Origin: Lamellibrachia satsuma
Taxonomy: Eukaryota; Annelida; Polychaeta; Sabellida; Siboglinidae
Direction: 5' to 3'
Length of the DNA: 64,000 nt
NCBI GenBank assembly: GCA_033239005.1
Contig: BSQZ01000014.1
Location: forward strand, 1,430,001-1,494,000
Made by a program: the position numbers and the translations under genes. The first letter of the stretch is position 1. Every line of letters begins with the position of its first letter. Shown here piece by piece: positions 1-27,300 of this stretch. Under the pieces are notes generated by a model. The model did not search any database and was not told where the DNA came from. It was given only the letters and a program-made list of their open reading frames with translations.

Positions 1-82
1 CGATTCGGCCAACAATTTTACTTAACAAACCGAACTACTATGAACGTGACAAGATCACCATCGTCAAATAAAAATTTTACTT

Positions 83-84
83 AC

Positions 85-120
<36 letters not shown>

Positions 121-150
121 CACCACCACCACCACCACCACTACCACTAC
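83..150. repeat. (TAC)n/(CAC)n trinucleotide repeat
   Basis: Tandem TAC then CAC units ending about 17 nt before the first visible polycystin-like acceptor. Its open frames (poly-Tyr/His) are artefacts. Confidence 0.95.
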
Positions 151-166
151 TTACTATATTTCATAG

Positions 167-16645
<16,479 letters not shown>

Positions 16646-16646
16646 A

Positions 16647-16674
16647 AAAGGCCTTCCATCCATGCGGCCTTTTC
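16647..16674 (+). other. Short stem-loop just after the polycystin-like stop codon
   Basis: AAAAGGCC and GGCCTTTT form an 8-bp stem around a 12-nt loop, starting 1-2 nt after the TAA at 16643-16645. It would lie at the start of the 3' UTR. Function unknown; it may be chance. Confidence 0.4.
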
Positions 16675-17164
16675 ATACGTCTATTGTCGTAATATTAGGC
16701 CTATGAACTTATGCATTATGCACTTCGTGTTCCCGTTGTTTATGTTGAACTCGATGACGTACTGTACACAATATGCAAACTAAGTTGAGAGAATTAAAAT
16801 TGTTAAAACAATAATATAACTTTTGTGTAGAAATATGAATTAACAAAAAGATATTCTCGACGTTTAGTGGATTTGTGTGGTAGTCATATTAGAGTGCGAT
16901 GCGTAGACATGATCGTGGCGTCAATAGAGCTCGTACGGAAAATCCATCATTACATTTTTAAGAGCGTTGCACTATTGTTATTTTATATATTTAAATCCAA
17001 TTTTCATCATAACATCCACGTTGGACACAATTGGCCATAATAGATGGAAAAGTGGAGAGACCACCAACTACATCAATCGAAATGGTGTCGTCGATTATAG
17101 CAATACGAAGGTTAGAAGTGAGAAATTTCAGTTAGATACGACTTAAATTTGCAAGGCAATTCCT

Positions 17165-17525
17165 AAAAGTGACGTTGTTTGTCCCCACACTCCCTGGTAG
17201 GTGACGTTGTTTGTTCCCACAATCCCCTGTAGGTGACGTTGTTTGACCAACACACTACCCGGTAGGTGACGTTGTTTGTCCCCACACTCCCTGGTAGGTG
17301 ACGTTTGTCCCCACAATCCCCTGTAGGTGATGTTGTTTGTCCCCACACTCCCGGGTAGGTGACATTGTTTGACCCCACACTCCCGGGTAGGTGACGTTGT
17401 TTGTCCCCACAATCCCCTGTTGGTGACGTTGTTTGTCCCCACACTCCCCGGTAGGTGACGTTATTTGTCCCCACAATCCCCTGTAGGTGTCGTTGTTTGT
17501 CCTCACACTCCCCGGTAGGTGACGC
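17165..17525. repeat. 32-bp minisatellite, about 11 copies
   Basis: Units of GGTGACGTTGTTTGTCCCCA followed by CACTCCC-GGTA or CAATCCCCTGTA endings. The two end types alternate in part, and one unit carries a short deletion. It lies 0.5 kb after the polycystin-like gene. Minus-strand open frames across it are artefacts. Confidence 0.95.
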
Positions 17526-17529
17526 TGCT

Positions 17530-18120
17530 GCCCCTCTCTATCGGTGTACTAGAATTTGATCAAGCTGTAAGATTTCTGTGTTTCATATGTTTTCCTCTTG
17601 ATCTTCAGCCCAATGAGCCAGTTTATCCGTTTTTCTTTGTATCCCCTTGTATGTGATACTTATTGACGCCAAGTCATGCAGTAACTTGTTATCAACCAAT
17701 GACAGTCGAGATAATATATTCCCAATGAACGCTTTCTCTTGATTCGTTCAATGGCTATTCCAAACTAGCCACTAGCCAGCAAGACAAATATGAATTATAA
17801 CTTATTGTATTAAAGGTTCATTCACAATTAATTTAGCTCATCACGAATCATGGTCATTAATGTTCAAATACGTTGGGTGTGAAATAGGAAAAAGCATGAG
17901 AAATTTATTGAAATCGAAAGAATTGACTTGCGGTAGTGTAAATTGACTGATGCCATAGTTTGTAGAGCCTTTGCCAGTGTCATTTCTTCGCTGGACCCGG
18001 TAAAAATTAATTTAAAAGTCTCGGGTGATTTCACTAAACCTAAAATCGAGGCGGAACATTTAAGTGTCTGTGTATACGTCAAAGCGCATTATGATAATTC
18101 ACATCTGACAAATGTAAAGG
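17530..18120. other. Intergenic sequence, no supported feature
   Basis: No splice-supported reading frame or repeat was recognised. Around 17600-17730 there are hints of a decayed LINE (minus-strand EKAFIGNILSRLS-like residues), too weak to delimit. Confidence 0.4.
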
Positions 18121-18238
18121 GAAGTTGTCTGTGGGTTATTGTTCCACCTTAAATGCGCCTGAAATCTATATTGAGATCAAAGTTGCTGTGGATTATTGTT
18201 CCACCTTAAATGCGCCTGAAATCTATATTGAGACTAAA
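18120..18238. repeat. Two-copy direct duplication, about 60 bp
   Basis: The segment with GGTTATTGTTCCACCTTAAA, then TGCGCCTGAAATCTATATTG, is present twice in tandem with few differences. Confidence 0.9.
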
Positions 18239-18746
18239 ATACATGTGGAGTCATTCCGTGAGAACTCATCGTTCTTCATTGTTTTTTACATCGAAAACTT
18301 GCGCGGCGCTCTCACCAAACTTCCGACGCGGAAAGCCTTTCAAGAGTCACATTTTGTCGAAGATACGAACTCTGAAATATGCACGAATTGACTTCAGCCA
18401 CAGGCCCGTCCTCGTGGTTTTGACAGGGGGTTCGGACGTGCACAATCAGCCGGGGACTTCTCGCATGATTTCTGAAAATGTTTACAGAAATTCTCTTAAA
18501 AGACGGGTTTGTTCGAACCTCCGACCCCCACCCCGAGAACAGGCACGAGCCAGTCCAGGTATGTTAGAGATAACTAGGATATTACAGATAACAATAACAA
18601 TGTCGACGTAACCTTGCTGTAGCCTAGGTAACAAAATCCACCACAGACGTGTATAAACTGTTTGCTTATGTTCTCTTCACATTTACACATGTTCACACGA
18701 CACCCATGTTATGGTTGTATTACACACGCAGCCGTCGGGACGACAA

Positions 18747-21700
18747 TCAGACACGATTGAGTGTCTCGGTGCTTCCGTGCTGGTCGTCCCGGCGGTAACT
18801 GTAGGCGTCAGAAGCAGACAACACATAACGCGGCAGACGGGAACTCCAGGCGCGACCTCTTGTGGCGTTGTAGAAACCACCCGTGTATTTCGGTCCGGCA
18901 GGTACGTACTGCATATCGACATTGACTGGATGGATCGAGGTCCGCAGTGGTTGCTCCCAGCGGCTAGACATCGGCACTGGTTGGGTTTCTACGGCATATG
19001 CCCCGTTTGGATGGCTAATACCGCGGAGACTCAAACGGCCGCCGTGTAAACCGCGCAAATCGCCCAACCACACATTCTTGTCGATGGTGCTGTTAGTGGC
19101 ACCTCTGCACGGCGACGCCGACATTAATATTGAGGCGACGCTGAGCAGTATAACAACAACGCAACCAACGATGAGGACAATAACTGGTGGCGACATAAGG
19201 AATGTGTCGTCTGAAAAAAAAACTCGGAAATTAATGTTACCACCATCAGCCCTATATGTACAAAAAGTGACATATTGTAATCATAATACATAAATTAAGG
19301 TTTCCATATTATATTAAAATTAGTAGTTCTACTCGTACAAATAACAATGTACTTTAGATGAACGGAACAGAGAAATCGAACAAATAGCAGAAATATGCAG
19401 ATAAGCAGAATACAGAAAACATACAGCTTACCTAGATGAATTTTATGTGTGCCGCCAATGGAATCTGGTTCTTTGCTAGTGAGCGACTCTTCCGTGGTTG
19501 TCAAAATGGTTGTGCTATTGTTGTTGTTTGGGGTACTGGAAGTACCATTGAAGACAGGAACATCATTCTTGTACACATGACCTTTTAAATCCGCCGTGCA
19601 AACCTTTCTTAGCAGCCTAGATGGTTCTTTAAGAACATCATGTTCAATGTTGGTGGTTTGTCTTCGCTCATTCACTCGGCGAGATGTTAAATTTAGTGTA
19701 CAGTTCCGTTTGCCTTTGTCCAAAGTAGTGTTGTGTTCGCTTACTTCTGGGACTTTGTTTATTGCATCCTCTTCGGCGGTAGCTAAAATACAAATAATAT
19801 CAAGTGTCAAACACGTCATGTTTATTAGGACTCATTATAGTGTTACTGTGTTACATAGCAGACTGCTGCACTACACTCTGACTACGTCATACTAATTCAA
19901 CCTTCTCTGGTAGTTGATTAATAAATCAATCGATATAATTAACTTTTAAAGACATGATCAGTGATTTGTGCCAATATGGAAGTACTTATATTGTCATTAC
20001 GATTACAACATTGTTCTATACAGTTAAAATCATTTTATTTTGGCGTTATTTGTCTTTCCATTATTTTGTGTTTCATTTAACTCCTTCAAACGACACGTTC
20101 TCCCTTTCAGTAAATCCAATAATATAATCTTATTCCATTATCTTTGCTTTCTCCTTGCAATCTTTCTTCAGTCGTAGCACATAAGCAATGACGTATCTAG
20201 AATCTCGCAGATGGCGGCCAAGTGGAGGGGCAAGCTTAGTCACCCATTAGTTTGCCATGCTGATGATGAATTTATGCCATGATCCAATGCCATCTCCCAA
20301 ATACCTCACTGAACATAAGTATGTTGCCTCTTCTGTAATGTGTCACATCAATGCCAGCTACAAGTCTGGTGGATATACACTAATTTAACAAGATTTAACA
20401 AGATTGGCATCCAAGCCAAAGACCCAGATGACAAGTGGACAAGGAAGCCATTGGCTTATCGAGAGTCCAATTTTTTGTTTAACTAGGTTTAATCCGCCTT
20501 CGTGAGATATGTGTCAACTTTCTTTTTAAACATATTCATGCTGCTAACAGTTACACAGTCTGAAGATAATTTGTTCCATCTATTGATTGTCCTCTGTGAG
20601 AACGAGTTCTTCCTGATATCCAATCTACACTGATGCTTTACTAATGTTACCTCATATCAGTTCTATTATCTTTCTTGAGTGAGAAAAAATATATCTATCA
20701 ATATTTTCATATCCATTCAATATCTTAGAAACTTCAGTTAGATCTCCTCTTAACCGCCTTGTCTCTATGGTTATTAAACCACATTCTTTCAGTCATTACC
20801 CATAACTAAGGTATCTCAGTTCTGGAATCATTTTAGTTGCTCTTCTCTGTATTCTTTTAAACTTATCTACATAATTTTTACTTGTACTCTAGATGATTAC
20901 TAACTATTGTTTTATACAGAGGTATAATTAGCTTTTCTCCTTTTATGTTATATTTCTCCTAATCAACCCAAGAATTTTATTACCCTTTGAAGCTACAATA
21001 CCACACTGTTCTGATATGTTCATATCAGCACTTATTGTAATTCCTACGTCCTTTTCTTTTACAGTAGTACCTAGAACAGCATCTCCTATTTTATAGTTTA
21101 CATCCAAGTTACCGTGTCCTGAATGTAGCCATTTATATTTCCCAAAATTGAACAACATCTACCATTTGTCAGACCATTAATTTGTTTAGATCGTTTTGTA
21201 AATGTTGTTTATCACCATCATTGTTAACCCTTCTAAACACTCTTGTGTCATCCGCAAATTTCAGTACGTTGCTTGTTATCGTCCAAGTCATTGATATATG
21301 TTAAGAATAATAAAAGTCGTAATACCCCAATCAAAAGTGGTTTCCAGTATGAAACCTCCCGAGCTACTACAACACGCTGTCTTCTGTCAGTTGTTCTATC
21401 CAGTCGATTATGACATCCCCAATACCATGGGCTTTTAATTTAAGTAGCAATCTTTGATGTGGCACTTTGTTAAAAGTTTTCTGAAAATATAAGTGTATAA
21501 TATCTGCTAGCGATCCCTCGTCTATTTACTTATTGATTTCTTCAACAAAAAAGTTATGCCTAATAAGGAAGTCCGCCATATGGTCTTTGGTTAACCTTTC
21601 TAATAATTTACAAATCACTTATGTAAAACTCATTGGTCTGTAGTTATCTGATTTATTTCTCGAACCCTTATTAAATAATGGTATGATGTTTGCTTATTTC

Positions 21701-21955
21701 CATTCAAAAGGAACAACTCCCTCTTTTAATGACAAGTCGAACACTCTTGCAAGTGGTATACTGATTTGTTGAATTGTTCTACTGTTTCCATTAGTAGTTT
21801 TGGAGGAATTATATCCACTCCAGGTGATTTATTATCCTTCGTTGCCTTTATTTTCTTAAATACCACTGGCACTGGTGTGTAGATTAATAACGTATAAACT
21901 TACCTTTCGAGGTAACTGCAAACAAAACCAGTACACAAAGGCACTCCGCAAACAT
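18747..21955 (-). CDS. Predicted type I single-pass membrane protein, 3 exons, family not recognised
   Basis: Minus-strand exons 21955-21904, 19782-19432 and 19210-18747 join in phase 1 and 1 to give 288 residues. Exon 1 encodes a signal peptide, MFAECLCVLVLFAVTSKA. Exon 2 gives about 115 hydrophilic residues with several N-glycosylation sequons (NTT, NCT, NLT, NGT, NNS). The exon 2/3 join (HL-DDTFL) leads to one strong helix, VIVLIVGCVVVILLSVASIL. A tail of about 115 residues follows, rich in Gly, Arg and Tyr (PKYTGGFYNATRG, DAYSYRRDD), predicted cytoplasmic. The splice sites are good (GTAAGT, GTAAGC; acceptor TTTTTTTTCAG), and the upstream phase-1 exon explains the acceptor-like TATTTTAG just before ATAEEDA. 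Intron 1 (2.1 kb) contains a LINE in the same orientation. I do not recognise the family and assign no function. Confidence 0.72.
20381..21885 (-). mobile_element. Decayed CR1/jockey-like LINE, 5'-truncated, minus orientation
   Basis: Minus-strand frames with stops and shifts give NKSPGVDIIPPKLL, PHQRLL-like, FADDT-like and NFGKYKWLHSGHGN blocks in the order of a non-LTR reverse transcriptase. The 3' end carries a short direct repeat (ATTTAACAAGATTTAACAAG on plus) and the block AAGCCATTGGCTTATCGAGA, both shared with the element at 24.94-26.1 kb, so the two belong to one family. It sits in intron 1 of the membrane-protein gene. Confidence 0.85.
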
Positions 21956-22289
21956 ATTTCCGTGTACTTCTCTCCGACGCCAACAATAATATGGTGGTTA
22001 CACGCGCATGTCAATGTGCGCAATTAATAGCGGCGAATGTATAGGCTGTGTCGGCAATGGCTCGAACGATGCCACTGGCAGAAACGTTAACGTTGCATTT
22101 AATTGCTGTGTAGCTTGTGGGTATAACGTCATATAATCTAATAAGTTTTAATTACGAGCGCTGTAACATGCGGCGCTAGAACGATGCGTAGCCAAGCGCG
22201 CCGGAAGGATATTGTCAATTTATATGGAAATGTTTCTGGTTGTAAAAAATTCTTTTTTAGTACATCCGCACACGGCTTCTACAAAAAAT

Positions 22290-22530
22290 ACGAAATGTTA
22301 TACCAAAAACTTGTTCCAGCCAGTGGCAGTGGCATATCTAGGACTTCGCAAAGGGGTAGGCAGAGTCATCCGCCCCAGATAGAAAAACGTTGTAGGGCGA
22401 TTGACTTTGCCTACAAAGAGGAGGCCACGCCCAAGCCAAGGGGGGCAAGCTTAGTCATCCATTATGTTACCATGCTACCATGTAGTGGCCTAGGCAAAAA
22501 AATTCGCCCCGCTCTTCGTCTCTGGGGCGA
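22290..22530. repeat. Dispersed repeat fragments shared with 20.2 kb and 23.2 kb
   Basis: GTAGGGCGATTGACTTTGCC occurs here and near 23240, and GGGGCAAGCTTAGTCA occurs here and near 20230, in similar surroundings. This suggests pieces of one dispersed non-coding element. No ends were resolved. The open frame across it has no support as a gene. Confidence 0.55.
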
Positions 22531-23649
22531 AAGTCGCGTACGGCATTTGCTAAAGCATGGTTTTGGCAGTTCCGTAGCCATTTGGCTACGGAACTAATAA
22601 CTTAAGTTTTAAAACCGATACGCACTAACCGTTTCACATGTGTATTCTGTGACATACAACCGACAATTAGGCGTCAAGAAACTGAAGAAATGTGCTCCAA
22701 CTAATTACTTATGAGTACTTTTATCGGTGACATAGAAAACATTTCACAATTAGCCGCCATGCTGTGCACGTGATGTTGCGTTTGGGTCACATGATCAAAC
22801 GCGATTTCGTGTAGAATGAGGCCAGAATGGGCCAGCAGCACAGAAATAAATAAAACACCCGTTAGTAAGTTAATAGTTTATAGGGGCATTATTAATGATG
22901 TAACTCTATGGCCAGCAGACGGCAATTCTTAGCGTGACCTTATATAGATCTATGGAAATCCCGCATGCTTTTCTCGCTCACAACAACATCCGGTTATATA
23001 CAAACCTTGACAAGCACATGCGTTCTGACAAAAAGGTAATAATTTCACACTTTTACATGGTTATTGTCAGGTAACTTTAGTGATATACATATAAGAATGC
23101 ATACAGACACGAAAGACGTGTTTATTGCTCTGTTTAAGGCGTTTTTGTAAGGTTTCACGTTTCATGAAAATACTTACGCTTTTGATGAACGAGATCTTCG
23201 CCTCTACTACAGTAAAAGCCAGATAGAAAAAAAATTGTAGGGCGATTGACTTTGCCTAGTAGTGGCCCAACAGGTTACACAAAACAATTCAAAATTTAAG
23301 CCTATGGGGGCATAGCCAATGGCCTCCCCCTCCCCCCAATTAATACGCCATTGGTTCCAGCGATATTTTGAATGCGGTCATTGAAAAATTATATTTGTTA
23401 GCTAATGCGTTTCCCATAACCAGTTTCCAATTTTTAAGTAACCACCGCCTTGCGACAAATTATCTTCTGCTGTGACTAATTATGTCTATGTCAACGTTAG
23501 CGAGATGATACTGTGCGACCAGTAATTCACATGTTGATATAGTAATTAATTGTGTAATTTAGCTCTAGCCAAATCGTTAATGTCCAAAGTGGGTGTGTCT
23601 GGTAGACGAGTAGCTCGGCCCGAGCGAAATTAGGGGTTTATTTTCTCGA

Positions 23650-24159
23650 ATGGCGACACGTAACTGGAAGGTAGAGAAATACGCGCGATTCGTCAGTCGT
23701 GGACATCCTACTGCGCAGGATGCTGATTCGGTCATGAAGGATGATGCACAGTGGAAAGTGAGTTGGGAATGTAAGAATTATATTAAAAAATCAACAAATA
23801 GCTAAATGGTAATTTAAACTTAGAATCGACAACATAAGTCATAACTCACATATATAATATGCCCCGTGATTTTTATACATTTAATGTGTTGCACATTATC
23901 ATACAGTGACAGTGAGGCTCTTTCGAAAACACTTTTAAGTCAAATTCCAGCACTAGCCTCGCTCTGAGAAACATGTCGTTCGATATTGACGAGTAGTTCA
24001 CTCAAACCAACTTTTCTAACAACTTGTTTGCACTCGACAGATGAAGTGACTGGTAGTTGGTTCGAATATTGATCCCATGCACAAAAAGGTTCTTCAGATT
24101 TTGTGAAAACAGCATATTATATTGCGTAAGGCGAAAACCACACCAACCAATGTATGCAA

Positions 24160-24234
<75 letters not shown>

Positions 24235-24337
24235 GTACACACATGCACACATATACTGGTTGGTGCTAATACAGAGTTAAAACAGAATTGTTTACTTACT
24301 AATAAGCCAATGCTTTCTTGTCCAAATGCGACATGGT

Positions 24338-24398
<61 letters not shown>

Positions 24399-27300
24399 CT
24401 TAAACTTTCTGGGCATGTATGCTTAATAGGTCGAATATGATAATTAATGGTTTTATACAGTGTATAATTCCTGTCATTCCAACATGTTGAACAAAAACAG
24501 CATATTTAGAGGTCAGAATTATTGGCATATCTTCTTGTTTCACTTTCAGTTCTATGAGGGTTTGTCAACACAAGAGATAACCTTGTCCATTATTGAGGAC
24601 AGTCACCTGGTCCTGACAGTAGGAGATACCATTCATGTAAGGCTAACAAAAGTAAAATAGAAACGTTTGTCTCTAAGAAGCTATATAGAAAGGAAAAATC
24701 TCTACTCACTAGTACTGCATAGCAGATAATTGCATTAAACGTGTGTGTGTGTGTGTCCCCGTGCGTGCGTGCGTGCGTGCGTGCGTGCATGTATATATAT
24801 CTGCAAATCTGTAATATTAATAATATGCGTTTATATCAGAGAAAAGTCCATATACATGCAACTAATTTGCATGGGTGTGCATGCGTGCGTGCGTTCGTGC
24901 GTGCGTGCGTGTCAGTTGGGTAGAACACACCAGCAAGCACATTTAACAAGATTTAACAAGATTGCCATCCCAAACAACAAGTTCCAGATGGCAAGTTGAC
25001 AAGGAAGCCATTGGCTTATCGAGAGTCCAATAATTTTATCATCTATGCATAGCCCGCTCTTATCAGATATCTGTCAATTCTATTTTTAAACATATTCACA
25101 CTACTAGCATTAACACAATCATTTGGCAGTTTGTTCCATTCATTTATCACCCTCTGTGAGAAAGAGTACTTTCTCATGTCCAACCTACACTGCTCCTTAA
25201 CTAATGCTGCTTTGTGTCCTCTGGTTCTTAAGTTTGAAGAACATATTCCTGTCAACATCCTCATAACCGTTCACTATTTTAAACACTTCTATTTGGTCTC
25301 CCCTTAGTCTCCTGGTCTCTAGTGTTGTCAAACCACATTGTAATAAGCGATTTTCGTAACTAAGGTCTCTTGATTCTGGAATAATTTTAGTTGCTCTTCG
25401 TTGTATTGTTTCTAGCTTGTCTATGTCCTTCTTACGATACGGCCTCCATGCTTGTATACAATATTCCAAATGTGGTCTAACTACAGCTTTGTTCAGGGGT
25501 ACAATTAGCTGTTTCTCCTTATATGTTATAGTTTTCTTAATTAGCCCTAGAATTTTATTTCCTTTCGAAGCAGCAATCCCACATTCCTCTGAAACTTTCA
25601 TGTCAGCACTAAATGTTACATCTAAGTCCTTTTCTGGTGTGGTTCTACCTAGTACAGTATCCCCCATTTTATATTCTTCGTCCATGTTTCCATGTCCTAT
25701 GTGTATGCATTTACATTTCCCAAAATTGAATAACATTTGCCATTTTTCTGACCATTTAACTAATTTATCTATATCATCCTGTAAACTTTGTTTATCTGTA
25801 TCATTAGTAACCTTTCTGAATACTTTTGTGTAATCTGCAAATTTGAGTACTAGATATGTCATCTTCCAAATCATTTATATATATTAAAAACAGTATAGGG
25901 CCTAAAACTGATCCCTGTGGAACCCCACTCAGAACAGATTTCCAATTTGAAATCTCACCATCTACTATAACTCTCTGTCTTCTGTGTGTAAGCCACTTTT
26001 CTATCCAGGTGATTACATCATTGCCTATACCTTTTAGTTTAAGTAACAATCTTTGATGTGGTACTTGATCGAAAGGTTTCTGAAAATCTGCACGCAGGCA
26101 CTCACAAACACACACGCTCATGCACACTACTTTAAACGATATAGTCGTTACTACAAGATATTTATTAAACAAGTTCTGTATTTTATATAAAATCATATCA
26201 CCCTTTCTAAATACACTGTAAAATATTACCCACCAGTCCTTTATGAGTCACAACAGAAGTCTAGGTTAACCTGTTTCTTAGGAGTGCGCAGGCTGTTACC
26301 GGTCCCGGTAGTTAACATGTCAGCCAGAGTGAAACGGAAATTTTGATCGTAGTTGCAAATTATTGGCTTTTCTTAACTCTTAGGTGCACTGCCCTCAAAC
26401 TATGATATTGGTTTCGCTTTAACATACCCCTGTTGAGCGTGTACGAATTGGGAACGTTTGGCTCTTGAACCTGCGATGAATGTTACAAATGCAGCAGTGG
26501 CCGTGATTTTCATTGGTTCAAATATACCTGTGTCTTGAAAGAACAATGAAATGAACGAAACTTTCCAAGCGACACTCCGCGCATAGCCATATGTCAAACT
26601 GTACATGATGGTGGCAAACAACGCCATATTATTATTACTAAAGATATGCAGATGTGATGTTTTTATTCTATATCTATTGTTGCGGTGCATTGTTACTATT
26701 TTGTAGGAGAACCACTCACTGTGGAATGCAAGATCATGGATGAAGGGCATCAGTAAAGGAGATAGCATGCTGTTTGTTTACAAAGTAAAGGTGTGGTAAT
26801 CAACAGCGTGCTGTTTGTCTACAAAGTAAAGGTGTGGTAATCAACAGAGTGCTGTTTGTCTACAAAGTAAAGGTGTGGTAATCAACAGAGTGCTGTTTGT
26901 CTACAAAGTAAAGGTGTGGTAATCAACAGAGTGCTGTTTGTCTACAAAGTAAAGGTGTGGTAATCAACAGCGTGCTGTTTGTCTACAAAGTAAAGGTGTG
27001 GTTATCAACAGCGTGCTGTTTATCTACAAAGTACAGGTGTGGTAATCAACAATGTGCTGTTTGTCTACAAAGTAAAGGTGTGCTTATCAACAGCGTGCTG
27101 TTTATCTACAAAGTACAGGTGTGGTAATCAACAATGTGCTGTTTGTCTACAAAGTAAAGGTGTGGTTATCAACAGCGTGCTGTTTGTCTACAAAGTACAG
27201 GTGTGGTAATCAACTGTGTGTACTGGAGCTAAACTTTGTAAAGTTTCAATTAGTTCACTATGATTGCACCACCACTGTGAAACTATGATTGCACCACCAC

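Noticed and set aside
17143..17506. Minus-strand repeat proteins (TNNVTYRG-type)
   Set aside because: Reading of the 32-bp minisatellite. No start context, splice sites or conservation signal; overlapping frames all give similar repeats.
22184..22597. 137-codon plus-strand frame
   Set aside because: It crosses dispersed repeat fragments that also occur at 20.2 and 23.2 kb; residues show no domain.
26400..26768. A second, functional polycystin gene on the minus strand
   Set aside because: Only one exon copy is present, it is frameshifted after SRA, and its flanks match the intron of the first gene.
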